Shown here piece by piece: positions 37,212-48,640 of a stretch of DNA of 64,000 nt (the stretch's first letter is position 1; every line of letters starts with the position of its first letter). The notes under the pieces were generated by a model. The model was not told where the DNA came from. It did not search any database and was given only the letters and a program-made list of their open reading frames with translations. The translations under genes were made by a program, and so were the position numbers. The stretch is from Circinella umbellata (Eukaryota > Mucoromycota > Mucoromycetes > Mucorales > Lichtheimiaceae). Where the stretch lies: positions 124,001 through 188,000 of the forward strand of contig JAIWNF010000050.1 of NCBI GenBank assembly GCA_025093555.1. The letters run 5' to 3'.

Positions 37212-38449
37212 TTAATCTTTTTTATTTAATGGTCCAAGTCTTCTTACTCGAAGTGTTTTATAATGAGATCGTGTATTCAAGAGTGATTTTTCTATCATTT
37301 TTGAAGATGTTTTTGTGATGAATATTATAATTTACATTCTCTTCCTTCCTCCCCCCCCCAAAAAAAATAAGAACTTACTATAATCTTTTAAGTCATCTTT
37401 AATACCCAATGCATCATAAAATAACCGTTCATGTGAAATGATATCTAAAAGTGATTCAGTATTTTGTTGTTGATCTATCCATTGTTGTGTCTTCTTAACT
37501 CTTTTTTTTAACATCATTGAAGTTTTTACTGGTTGTCTCCATCCACGTAATCTTTTGAATGTAAATCCTTGTGTAGTAACCGTTTTTAAGACTTGATAGG
37601 GTTTTCTTTTTATCATTTTTGGTTTCTTTTTATTTTCTTCTTTGTGGGAATTAGGTGTAGCTGCCATCAATGAATCAGGTAGACGTGCTAATCTACGTAC
37701 ACTATCAGAACCAGGTATATGATTTTTTGGATCACGATCACGACGTTTGGAAGTTCGAGATCGAATATCTTTTATAGCAAGTGCACGGATCTTTAACTAT
37801 AATACAAACAAACAAACAAAATGAGATTCGTTATATAGACACTATTTGTTATAAAAAAAACCATATTTTTTTTTACATTAGGTATACGTCGTAACTACAA
37901 AAAAGAAATATTTTATTTGTTTAGATATAAATTTTATAAATGATTGCTTGTTTGTATAAATTACCTTTTCCACTGAATGTTTTAAAGGACCCGCTTTTGC
38001 TTCTGCCAATGCATCAATACGTTCCATATATATACTATTATGAGGTGCTTCTTCTAATATTCGTAAAGCCTATATTTTTTATTTTCAACTACATTACAAT
38101 TTATTTATTTATTAAAAAAGAGTTTTTTTTTATTTATTTATTTATACCTCATTACCCTCACGAAGTAATCCTAATACACGTGGACGTGAACTTTCGTGTT
38201 TATGAAAACGAAATCGTTCTCGAATGGTATTTATAAGAAAATGGTGTTGATTCGATTCTTTTAATTGGCGTGTTGATTTTATTAATGATCTATATAAATC
38301 AAGAGTCTTTTAAGTTTTTTTGGAGAAAGAAAGAGAGGGGGGATTAGTTTTATTCAGTACTCTTAATTCAAACTTTTATAATGGACACATACCAACCATC
38401 GTGCTTCCAATGCCAAGCTTTTATGTACACCTAAAAACGCCAATGCCAT
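37212..38449 (-). CDS. Complex1-LYR domain protein with basic C-terminal extension
   Basis: Six exons, read downward: 38449-38393, 38306-38148, 38069-37965, 37894-37877 (18 nt only), 37796-37379, 37291-37212; 278 residues. Near residue 20 the LYR signature reads TLDLYRSLIKSTRQL, followed by IRERFRFHKHESSRPRV and LLREGNEALRILEEA, as in LYRM proteins, which bind acyl carrier protein and help assemble mitochondrial complexes or ribosomes. After KAGPLKHSVEK a long basic region continues (IRSRTSKRRDRDPKN, FKRLRGWRQPVKTSMMLKKR), not part of simple LYRM proteins. A mitochondrial, perhaps ribosome-related, role is likely but inferred. The microexon codes for LRRIPN and has proper AG and GT borders. 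Confidence 0.75.
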
Positions 38450-38564
38450 TATTCTTTCACAAAAAAAAGGGGGGAGGGGAAGATAAACAAGCATTAATCG
38501 GGACTGGCCTAAAATAAAATATGTAAGAATAAAAAAAATTGTGTCTCACCTAGTTACTTCCCAG

Positions 38565-39084
38565 TCAGACTTCATGTCGGTGCTGTACTGATCCGTCTAT
38601 ATGATAAAAATTATATTAGTTTGCTTTTAACGAATATGATAACATAAACACCAATCAAAAAGAGCAATAATTACCACTCGGAGGCATAGCAGTATTGAAA
38701 ATATAGTCAAGATCTTGTCTTGTGTACTTGATATTTTTTGAGCTTGTACGGGAAAAAGGGAATATAGGTTCTCCAGTAGTTGAGAGAAGAGATGAGATGG
38801 TAATTAAGCCAATATTAAACGTCCCAACAGCATCGCGAGTCATAGTTGTACTATTGATAGTACGACCCGGAGAATGAGGATTGTTACAAGTTTTGGCACC
38901 ATTAACCTTAACCAATTTGTCATTTCTTCGGTATATGTGATTGGATAGCCTTTGAAAACAGTATGGACACACAGTGGAGCTGAGGTACTCGCCGACTTCA
39001 ATTACTTTATCATGTTCACATTGTTTTGCTGCCGCTTGTATTTTCTTACTACTCCTTCTTCTGTGCCCTTTTATTGGAGGATTC
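38565..39084 (-). pseudogene. Fanzor (eukaryotic TnpB-like) nuclease, C-terminal relic
   Basis: Two exon-like blocks, read downward: 39084-38675 and 38596-38565, with GT-AG borders and matching phase, giving about 147 residues and a natural stop. The text follows the C-terminal half of TnpB/Fanzor: a KGHRRRSSKKIQAAAKQ helix, then VIEVGEYLSSTVCPYC (RuvC-II Glu followed by the first zinc-ribbon CxxC), then NGAKTCNNP (third ribbon Cys) and TRDAVGTFNIG (RuvC-III Asp). The fourth ribbon Cys seems missing. There is no upstream RuvC-I (GDGS-type) block: just upstream lie stop codons and a palindromic sequence. Fanzors are RNA-guided DNA nucleases carried by eukaryotic transposons. This copy is truncated and cannot be a full enzyme. 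The first block may have been preceded by another exon, now lost. Confidence 0.68.
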
Positions 39085-39195
39085 CTATAAGATATGATAT
39101 TTTTTTAATGGTCTCACTCTATCTCTCTTTTTTCATTATTATTTTAATGAAACTTTAATTTCATAGTTTCATAAATATATTGATTGAATGAAAAA

Positions 39196-39250
39196 GGTTT
39201 CCGCCATAGGTTTCCGCCAGGTTTCAGCCTTTTCCGCTATGGCGGAAACC
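39196..39250. repeat. Perfect 14-bp inverted repeat (GGTTTCCGCCATAG)
   Basis: GGTTTCCGCCATAG at 39196-39209 is matched in inverse by CTATGGCGGAAACC at 39237-39250, with a 27-nt loop that holds another GTTTCCGCC copy. It lies about 110 bp upstream (in minus-strand sense) of the Fanzor relic and could be a transposon end or a transcription-terminator-like hairpin. Confidence 0.7.
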
Positions 39251-39967
39251 CAACACACTCAAATGAACAATGATTTTTTATTTTCATGTAAAAACAACAC
39301 ACACATCATGACTTTATTTACTATTTTACGTCAACCTTCATCATTATTCAATTTATCCTTTTTATAAAGAGATAACTTGCTATTACCAATCCTCTATTTT
39401 CCTAAAAAAAACCAATGGATACTATGATTATATTCATTCTAAAAAAAGTGTTACGCATTCAATTAACAGAAAAAAAATGCTTCAATTGGATACTATGGCA
39501 TCATGGTCTTTAAAAGAGAATGATATGAACGTAGTATACCATCCAATATCAAATTGTGTTATAGATGACTATTTACAACGAACATCGGCATAATCATTAC
39601 TATTTATTCTTTCAACAACATCATCTATAAATCATAATATTATAATAACAAAAAAAGTTTGGCCATTACATTTCAAGTCTACCTCAACTTATTATAATAA
39701 GCTTGGTTGTATTATCTATAAAGTAAAACCCTATGCATTTTTTCCTAGTAGAAACCCCGTTCTTTACTTTTTTTTAAACCCACTTTACCAAAAAGCAACT
39801 TTAAAGAAATAATTTTTTTAGGTGTATATACAACCAGGTTTATTATTAATATTTGTATAATAAAAAAAAAGAAAGAGTTAAAGTAAAATCTATACATGGG
39901 CGGGTGGGGTGGAAGGTTTACATCAACTTAATAATATAAGAAAAGGGAATATTATATAAAAAACTTT
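39251..39967. other. Spacer with a decayed open frame of unknown origin
   Basis: From 39477 a plus-strand frame begins MLQLDTMASWSLKENDMNV, meets a TAA after about 40 codons, and stays open for about 60 more codons. The text looks coding but I recognise no family. No splice structure is obvious. The last 150 bp is the 3' flank of the amine oxidase gene, with a G-rich stretch near 39898. Confidence 0.35.
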
Positions 39968-42479
39968 TTACAAGTTGGTTTTTCCACAACATGATTTGGC
40001 ATCAGCAGGTGCATAAGCACTTTTACTTGACTTTTTATCACCAGCAGGTAAATCAATACCAGGATTACCAATAAAGAAATTAGCAGCCTATTATAAAAAA
40101 ATAGTATAGAGTTTTTTTTTGTTAGTAAAGATGTTTTAAACGAAAAAGCATACATCTGAAACTTGCTATTTTTTTTTACCTTTGCACTCCAACCACACAT
40201 TTCTACAGGCATAATAGGGAAATCTTCAACACGAGGAATATGAGTAATACCAAACGTAAGCCAAAGAACAATATCTGTATTACGAACATTCTTGACTTGC
40301 TTTGTCCATTGTGGTAAACCCAGATTATCGGAAGGTTCACTTTGATAACAGTAGAAACCACCAGGGAATAATTGATCAGGATGGTAAGGCGTGACCCAAA
40401 GTGTCTTACTAGCAAATCGAGCACGTTCATAAGCAATCGATCCAGGTTTAGCTAAAAGAGGAGGTGTATTGGGTGTGTGAAGCTTGAGACCGACAGGTTG
40501 TTTAGCATAAGGATGAATCTTGTTTTCATTAATAATTTTCCAAGTACGATGATTTTCCAAACTGGCATTGGTTTGCCCTTCTTCGGTTGTATTAAAGATT
40601 TTGGAATGAGGACTGAAGGCATTACCAATCATATTATCAGGATGACCCACAGGATGAGGAGAAGGTAAAACATCTGTTTCAGCGACTGAATTATCACGAC
40701 CATCGACCATAGGATCAATACGCATACTGAATAAATGTTGATGATGTTGAGCATCTACTTGAGGAGCTACCGTGGTACCATAAGGAGCAGCATCCTCATC
40801 AACGGCAAGAACAGAAGTATTAAGTTCACCCGTAGCTTTGACTTCATATTGGAAAGTACCATCTTGGTAAAAGTAATAGTATAAACCATAATCGTAGTTG
40901 GCAGCTTTTAATAATAATAAGAAAAAAAAAGTTGTTAATATAATTTGTTTTGAGGAGAACTAAATTTGTATATTAAAAGATAAATTGACGTACCAGTAAC
41001 GATGTGAGAAATGACTAAACGACGTGAACGAGCAGAATGAGCTTTTCCAGTACGATAATCAGTATGTTTAAATAAAAGACCCGTATCTTCTTCATGAATA
41101 CAAATAGCTTTAGGAATAATCCATGGTTCACCCTTCATATCAGATAATACACCATCCATATAATAAATACTACCAACACAATCACAACCTAATTCCAGTG
41201 AATTTGTCAAGTTACCTATTATATTAAACGTAATAAGTAAAGTTTAGTCATTTTAAATTTCCCACTACGTACGTAGGCACAAAATAATAATAATCAAAAT
41301 ATTAATATTTACCAAGACCATATTCTCCAACATCAAAGGCCATCTTGTGATTATAAGGCTTATAAGGATTAGCATAAGGAACCACCATTTCAGCCAAAGA
41401 GACACGATAAAACATAGGACGCAGGGTACCGTCCATATCACGATAATTCACATTATTAATAACTAAACCTTCACGATAATTAAAAGATAAATGCATATTC
41501 CATTTTTGCCAATCCAATTGTTGACCACGAATAGTAAAACTGACACCTTCTGGTTGAATGATTTGAAGAGGTTTGAGATCTTTACGTAAATTATCTTCAC
41601 CCAAATGTTCAGGTAAGAAATGATGATTTTCTAAAGGAATGGTAGGACGTTCAAATTTACTATTACGACGCTTAGCGACAATAATATCAACGACCTTTTT
41701 TTCATTGACATCTAAAACAAAAAAGATAAAAAAAAATTGTTAATACATAAACTTGTACTTTTATATATATAGAGAGCCAAAACATCCCTGATTCCCTTCA
41801 CACTTCATAACACAAAGATTGAGTAAATTACCATAAAGAGGATTAAAATCCAAAGGATGAGCATATTGGTTATCATCAGGCGAGGTACGCATATAGATCA
41901 AAGCTTGCATAAGACGTTTACCCTTAATAGATTCATGATAACCTACACCCCAAGGATCAACAAAGACTTGACTCATATCAGTAATACCCAATTTACGACA
42001 TTCAGCAATGACACGTTCATCTTTAATAAGTATTTCTTCAGCTTCAAGCATTTCACCCGTATGTAATGTAGGTTGAACGCCTTGTTTCTTGATCCACTTG
42101 GTAATTTTATTTTGAGTTAAAGAAACAACAATTTCATGAACAAGACCACTTGAAATAATGAAAGAAATAGAGAAAAGCATAGAACAGAAAGTTAGAACCC
42201 TTTGATGTCATATTATATGTTATGGTGTTTTTTTTTTACTTACCTAGGACGATCTTGTAAAACAACAAAAGCTTCACGTTCAATGGTAGTTGGTTTAGGA
42301 GACGATGTATCCCAACCCAAAAAGGACATCATCAAATCTTTAGAAGGTTCTTTTAACACCATGGAATTGAAAATAAAAGAATCCTCTTGACCTCGTTCTT
42401 TACGAATAATAGCAGTAGCGCGACGAATTTCATCAGCGGATAAATTATCCAAAGGATGAGGAATCATGGTAGTAGACAT
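39968..42479 (-). CDS. Copper amine oxidase (topaquinone enzyme)
   Basis: Six exons, read downward: 42479-42244, 42148-41832, 41711-41313, 41215-40994, 40904-40180, 40087-39968; 672 residues, a normal length. The enzyme oxidises primary amines to aldehydes, releasing ammonia and hydrogen peroxide. The cofactor precursor Tyr lies in NYDYG (Tyr395, self-processed to topaquinone), the catalytic Asp in HTDYRTGKAHSARSRR, and copper ligands in HHQHLFSMRIDP (His446, His448) and THIPRVEDFPIMP (third His). The N2/N3 domains are also recognisable. No signal peptide is present, so it should be cytosolic or peroxisomal; the C-terminus SCCGKTNL is not a standard peroxisomal signal. All key residues are intact. 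Confidence 0.94.
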
Positions 42480-43620
42480 AATAATAAAAAAATCAAGATA
42501 AGTTAAAATGTTATGATAATTTGGAACGAGAAGGAAAAAAAGGGGAGAGGGTTTATATAAGTTTGATGAGATTTATTATCTTTAAAGTGACTTTTTTTTT
42601 GTTCCCTTGGTGTCGAGATATTATGTTATATAAAAAGATACTATGCGTTGTCTTGTCTTATCATGTTTCTTTCTTAACGGAATAGGTCGCGTGTGTGATT
42701 ATGGATTGATTTTGATATCTGATATATCGTTCAACATCGTCAATTATGTGTGTGTGAAAAAAAGTGAATTATTATGCGAGAAAGATTTTTGGAATGAGGT
42801 CTTTATCTTAACACCGGGTGCAACCCGGAAAAGATTATAAGAAACGCGATTATTTTTTTTATCACACGGGATAATAATTCCCATTTCGTCTCCCCGGCAC
42901 TTAAATCCGTTCTTTTTTGTACGTAGTACACTTTTTTTTTAATGCGATACGACCCTCATATTATTCAACCCAATATTATTTTACTAATAATTCCATGATT
43001 AAAGTATCTTTTATTGTATATATGGTTATGCGCTCTCTTTCCTCCCATCAAATTGATAAAAACTTTAATCTCTATTTAGGGTTTTTTTCTTTGATAAGTT
43101 AGTAAACCCTTTTTTTTTATGCTATAATTATTATCAAATAGTTAGAATCATCTTAAATTGTGGGAGAATAGAAAGATTATATGAGATTGAATATGCTAAA
43201 TAAACTTTATGATTAATTTATTCTCACCAAGTTTCTTTCATATCATCGAACTAAAAGAGATCATTACAGGAAATCAGAGTTGTCTAAAAAAAGATAACGA
43301 TAAGGAAGAGAAAGTAAGATAACAACCGTTTATTTAACTTACTAATATCTTAAAAAAAAACATTTGACAATTCTAAGTTGAATACGAAAATATTCACTGG
43401 TCAGTCAATATCTTTTTTTTTTTGGTTCTCCAAAATAGTAAACGATTTGATTCATTATATCTTTTTTTCTATTGATAAATAAAGAGCTTTACTATAATAA
43501 TTAACACGCTTAATGTGCAAGTTAAATTTTTAAAACTCCCTTTTTTATGTTATCAAAGTTTTTGCTTTTGTTATAACAAAAAGTTTTTTTGTTGTCAAAT
43601 TAATTGAGTTACTTATTAGA
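42480..43620. other. Divergent intergenic region, no gene seen
   Basis: Upstream region shared by the amine oxidase (-) and Jip5 (+) genes. It is AT-rich with long T runs. Small open frames at 42643-42840 and 42917-43102 have no conserved text. Confidence 0.55.
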
Positions 43621-45328
43621 ATGGGAGATACAAAGGCACCAGAACCACTTGAATTTGGAAAAACTATATTTGATTGTGCAGTTCATCCTAATGAAGATTT
43701 AGTTGCTACAGGTTTAATCAATGGCAAAATATTTTGGTAAAGATTATATATATATAAAGTTATGATTTATGCAAAAAAAAAAAAGCTTAAACTATTATAT
43801 TTTTAGTCATCGTTATGGTCTTGATCAACATGAAGAATTATGGACAGAAAGACCTTTTAAAAAATCATGTCGTGGTGTAGAGTTTACTCCTGATGGTTCA
43901 GGTAAAGAATTAAGGTAGAATGGGGTAAGTAGAGGTCTATTATTTTTAAACTGAAAATTGTTTAAACATATTCCACATATAGGACTTTATAGTATATCAA
44001 AAGATAGAGTGATTTGTCTTATGGATACAGAAACAGGCAAAATTACACAAACAAAAGAAAGAACTCATGAGTAAGCTTAATTTTTGAAATGATTATATTT
44101 ATTTATATAACATATTAATTATTGATTATTTATATATATAGGAATCCGCTGAATGCATTATTATGTTTAAATGAACGTATGTTAGCTACGGGTGATGATC
44201 AGGGTGTTATAAAGGTATAATGAAGAAATAGTGTCCTAATTATTAATAAGAAACTAAATAATGAATTTTTACGTAGATTTGGGATAATCGAAAATCAGAT
44301 GCAGTGATGGAATATAAAGAACATGAAGATTTTATTGCAGATATGGCATATAGGGCAGATAAAAAAACATTAGTTGCAGTTGGGTAAAGTATATCTATCT
44401 TCTATTTAAATAAAACAGAAAAACAACAACTAAAGTTTATTATTTTTTATTAGAGGAGATGGTTATTTATCAACATGGGATATTCGAAAACCTAATGTTT
44501 ATGCCATGTCAGATAATATGGAAGATGAATTATTATCCGTAGCTCTTGTCAAGGTAAAAATTATTTTGACTTTATCTCTTATCAGCTTATCAAACTAATT
44601 ATCTTTTTTTTATATGTAGAATGGTACAAAAGCTGTAGTAGGATCACAAGAAGGTGTTTTAAGTTTATGGTCTTGGGATTATTGGGGTGATTATAATGAT
44701 CGAATTATAGGTCATCCCAATTCAATTGATACAATTTGTAAATTGGATGAAGATACTATATGTACAGGTAGTAGTGATGGTATCATCAGGTAAATATATA
44801 TACATATTTCTTTAAGAGAGACCTCAGAGAGTGATAAGAAAATAGGGATTATAACTTTAATTTTTTTTTTTTAGAATTGTTTCTGTGTTACCTAATCAAT
44901 TTCATGGTGTGATCGGTGACCATGGAGAAGATATGCCAATTGAACATATAAGGTTATGTCATGATAAGAAATATCTTATCAGTAGTGGACATGATAGTGC
45001 ATTAAGGTTTTGGGATGTTGGATTTCTTTTTGATGAAAATGAAAAAGATGATGAAAATGTCAAGGAAGAAGAAGAAGAAGAACATAGGGATGAAAAAGAG
45101 GATATATTTATAACCCAAGATGATTCAACAAGTAACAAAAAATTAAGTGATACCGAATCTCACCAAGAGAGTGATGATGGTAATGATGATGAAGAGATTG
45201 AAGAAGAAGAAGAAGATAGTGATGATAGTGAAGAAGAAGAAAAAAGAAAACCTGCTAAAAAGAAACAGAAAACAAGTAATATGAAAAATAAGAATCATAA
45301 AAAACTTGCATTTTTTGCAGATCTTTAA
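43621..45328 (+). CDS. JIP5: WD40-repeat protein Jip5/WDR55
   Basis: Eight exons: 43621-43736, 43807-43901, 43983-44070, 44142-44214, 44277-44383, 44454-44553, 44620-44789, 44875-45328; 400 residues. It is one beta-propeller with recognisable WD blades: FDCAVHPNEDLVATGLINGK, ATGDDQGVIKIWDNR, VGGDGYLSTWDIRK, VGSQEGVLSLWSW, CTGSSDGIIRIVSV and ISSGHDSALRFWDVG. The last 100 residues are acidic (runs of Glu and Asp), then Lys-rich with KRKPAKKKQK, typical of Jip5/WDR55, which takes part in nucleolar pre-rRNA processing and 60S maturation. Seven of eight exons are about 70-170 nt, with introns of about 62-85 nt. Confidence 0.9.
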
Positions 45329-46212
45329 AAACCAAAACCAGTCTCTTTTTCTTTAATTATGGAGGAAGGAGGGGATAAATAAGTAATAACTAAAGAAGTA
45401 CAATGGAATTATTAATATCACAGTGTTAAAAAGTTAAATAACGGCTATACAAAATAATGGATTGTAATTTTGAAAATGGGATACATTTCCTAATTGGGCT
45501 ACCTCAGCTATGCATACATAATTTGTTTTGAAGTCCACTTACTATATTTTCTTTGTTTTTCTTAGTTGCAGCTCAGAACACTATGAGTAATACATAATCA
45601 TTTGGTTTAAACTATATAGAAAAAATGATTATCGTACATACGTACTAGTTTAAAATCGGAATTACACGCAAAGCTATCAGGTAGAAAACGGTTATATTTT
45701 TAAACATAAAAATTGAAACACTGCTGCCGTTTCTATAAATTCATTTCAAATGTATTAATACCAAGAAAAAATATGCTATCTAATAAAATTCACCATTATC
45801 ATTTTATCTCTGTATGTATTACAGCAATGTTGGTTTTAATTTTTTGAAATTCAACACATTTTTATAGTGGATGGATACGTATTAATTATATTCAAACTGG
45901 TTATTTCATATTTTGGCATTTTTGAAATCTTTCAGCGCAGTACTGTACGTATTTAGAAATACTTTTATATCGTTATCGAAAGCAATGATAAAATTAGTAC
46001 TCGTCAAAGTAATTTATCTCTACAAATATGATACTTCGCCTCCAAAATTAACACTGACAAGGATTCTGCGAATTCGGTCAAGCAGTACATTACTTCAAGC
46101 TTTACTTGTGTTATATGAAAAGAAGGTACAAGATTGATATATGTATCTCAATATCGAATGGAAGTAGCAAGCCTAACAGACTGATGAAAAATTAGACCAT
46201 GAACCATGAGGC
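45329..46212. other. Gene-poor spacer at the edge of the decaying region
   Basis: After the Jip5 stop no intact gene is seen. A plus-strand frame at 45913-46137 (ending SSSTLLQALLVLYEKKVQD) is open for 74 codons but has no recognisable motif or neighbouring exons. Confidence 0.45.
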
Positions 46213-46349
46213 TTAAGCAAATTGAGTTAAATTTAGAGGAGAGTCACAAGCATCAATAGCATCATATGAATTATGACGAAAAATATACATGTTGATATGA
46301 AAAACAATCATACATATAACAATAATAGGAAGTGCTAACCAAATAGCAA
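46213..46349 (-). pseudogene. Orphan last exon of a membrane protein
   Basis: Read on the minus strand, an acceptor-like TACTCTTAAG is followed by 45 codons and a stop. The text starts with a strong membrane span (AIWLALPIIVICMIVFHINM) and ends in a polar tail (CDSPLNLTQFA). No partner exon could be found upstream (46350-46700), so it is probably what is left of a decayed or translocated gene. The family is not recognised. Confidence 0.35.
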
Positions 46350-47313
46350 CTTAAGAGTATAGTACAAAAAGGGGAATATCAAACTTTGTCTGATCTCCAT
46401 GGTCAAACCCTATCTGGCACGGTTTGCACTATGATGGACCTATCTCTCACTCTGTCATTCTCACTCTCATTCTTGGCATATACCAGCTTGATTTTTGCTG
46501 TTGGCTGTCTAATCATTGGTCAGACTAGTAAGGGAGGGATTTTATTGGATATAAAATCAGAAAATTATGACATACCGAAGCGTTACTTGTCGTAACAAAG
46601 AGCTTCGTTATGTGAAATTGATATGATTTATGTTAAGAAAATATAGTAAAGGTTATAATTAACTTAATAATTATAGATAAATGGTATGTGGGAGTTCTAA
46701 TATCAGGAATGTTACGTCTGAAACCACAAAAAGAGAAGTCTTAATAAAATTAACAAAAGAAAGAATTCGATTATAAAGATTTTATTTACGAAAGATAATT
46801 TATTATAAGACAAGAAAATAAAGAAAAATAGAACTGAAGAAAAAAAGAGTCGAAAGTAAACGTGTGGGTATTTATATTATTTGCTTTTGTAAAAATATCC
46901 AATAGCTTTTGTAAAAGATTGCAATTGCTTTTGTGAAAAGACTCAAAAGTGGTATCCAATCAAATCACGTAAAAGATAACTATACTATAAGAGCAATTGT
47001 AGTATGGAATATATGATAAGAAAAGAAAACAACAATAATAACAACGATAAATAATAATATTGCTGGTAACACTACTGTTAATAATAATTATATTTATTAG
47101 AAAAAAATTGGGTAACGGTATGCACGTTACAATACATGGTAATTAAGTTTAAGAAGGGCATGAACCAAAGAGAATGTGAAAATAGTCCAACTGAACAGAA
47201 AAAAAAAAAAAGAAGCAAATGATGACTTGTGTGTGATACTCATTTCAAAATGAATAAAAAGAACGAAAGTTGAGATAAGATGAGAGAGAGAGAGAGACAG
47301 CTGCTCCTTTGTT
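46350..47313. other. Spacer without genes; repeated TTGCTTTTGTAAAA-like motif
   Basis: GCTTTTGTAAAA or close copies occur at about 46882, 46913 and 46931 within 60 bp. An AG-rich run lies at 47284-47297. A plus-strand frame at 46386-46595 has no recognised family. The rest is AT-rich without coding text. Confidence 0.45.
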
Positions 47314-48276
47314 TTAGAGTGCATAACTAGCTGAACTGAATAAATAATCTCCGTCTTCTGATCCTGGTGTTTCTCCATTATGAGATGAGCCTGATCCATT
47401 ATGATCGTTATAAGGAACCATATCCCATAAGTGATTTTCATTATCACTATACTTGCGGCTGTACAGCAACACTACGGTTCCAGGTTTCGTCTAGTTTCTC
47501 TATTACGTATATAGTTTGAAAAATTAATTCATCATCATCATCATCATCATCATCATAGTGCTCTTTTCTCTTTAATAAAGTAATGATTAAAACATACACG
47601 AATATCGAAGTCAAGATTTAAATTGACTTTTGGATATATAACGCCATCCTCACGATAATGCCATCTTTGGTTTTGGGCGTCTTCGATCATTTTACGTTTA
47701 TATTGAATGACTTGTTTGTCATTTTCAAGAACACCTATAGATTAAAAATTTACGTGCATCAGTACTCTTTTTATTATTATTATATTGATTTCTCTTTTCC
47801 AGAGTTCTCTTCAGCTGTATTACCTCCTTGAATATCGAGTACTTATAATATACGTCATATGGAAATTGATTAAGAAAAAATTCAGTTTTCTTACACTTCG
47901 TTATTACTTTTGCGTTGCTGCGAAAAATAATCGATTTATATCTACCAAGTCCTGAGTCTTTATTTATCAAGTAGCCATGGTCATATATCCAGAGTTGGTT
48001 ATTTTGTCACTCTCTTTCTTTGGCCATATAAGGATTTTTGCTGTAGACTAAAATATATACATAAATATGTGTTAGTTGGTAATCATTGCTCTTGAGATAT
48101 AAAAAACATTGACATCGACATACGCACGCGTGTGTATACACACGTATAAATCACTCGTTGAATTTTTTATCTTTATATTTTTTTTTTATCTTTTTAGAGT
48201 CCAAAGCGACATCAAGAACCATTTGATGTGAACATTTTGATTGAATGTAAAACCACTCCGAGGGGAAGTTGGTCAT
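47314..48276 (-). pseudogene. Ricin-B-like (beta-trefoil) lectin gene, broken
   Basis: The parts read downward: 48276-48190 (start ATG, FPSEWFYIQSKCSHQMVLDV), 48047-47824, 47734-47598 (DAQNQRWHYREDGVIYPKV) and 47490-47314 (LYSRKYSDNENHLWDM, ending SASYAL). QxW motifs of the beta-trefoil recur (NQLW, NQRW, NHLW). This family is a sugar-binding fold common in Mucorales; there is no toxin catalytic chain. Damage: the donor after the first exon reads AAGATAAAA where GT is expected, and block 2 changes frame at least twice (before NQLWIYDHGYL and after KDSGL). The two last exons are open and have good splice sites, so decay is probably recent. It should not make the normal protein. Confidence 0.72.
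47529..47556. repeat. (TCA)9 microsatellite
   Basis: About nine tandem TCA triplets lie inside the intron between the last two exons of the broken lectin gene. Confidence 0.9.
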
Positions 48277-48640
48277 TGTAAAAAGTAGTAGTAGCACACT
48301 ACTAGACTTTGCTACGATTCCCACAAAAACCAATCCTCTCAAGTGTGGTTTGGAATTCCGCATCAAATTGTGGCTAGCCCGTTTTCGTTTACCCATTTGA
48401 TCTGCTAATGTTCTGGTAGCAAACAGAAGATATGGAGCACGCGTACTTCTATTTTACTTTTGTATCATTTTTCCATATATATGCCAAGATTTAAAAAAAA
48501 GCACGAAGCCAGCCAAGACATTTCTTTTTGGCTATATAAAGAAAAGATAATTTCTTCGAAACTGCAACTTCATCTACTACACTTCTTCTTTTTATTATAC
48601 TTTTCTCCTTTTTTTAACTATTAACAACATTAAACTTAAT
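48277..48640. promoter_or_regulatory. Upstream region shared by lectin pseudogene and GST gene
   Basis: A 364-bp spacer between divergent starts. A GGCTATATAAAG sequence at about 48529-48540, roughly 100 bp before the GST ATG, looks like a TATA box. The pseudogene frame stays open upstream of its ATG but with no conserved text. Confidence 0.5.

Noticed and set aside
38320..38517. Plus-strand frame over the first intron and exon of the LYR gene
   Set aside because: The minus strand has the LYR motif and correct splice phase; the plus frame has no conserved text.
42643..43102. Small plus-strand frames between amine oxidase and Jip5
   Set aside because: Short, unconserved, and lying in a divergent promoter region.
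47314..48276. Ricin-type toxin
   Set aside because: Only the beta-trefoil sugar-binding fold is present; there is no toxic enzymatic chain, and the gene is broken.
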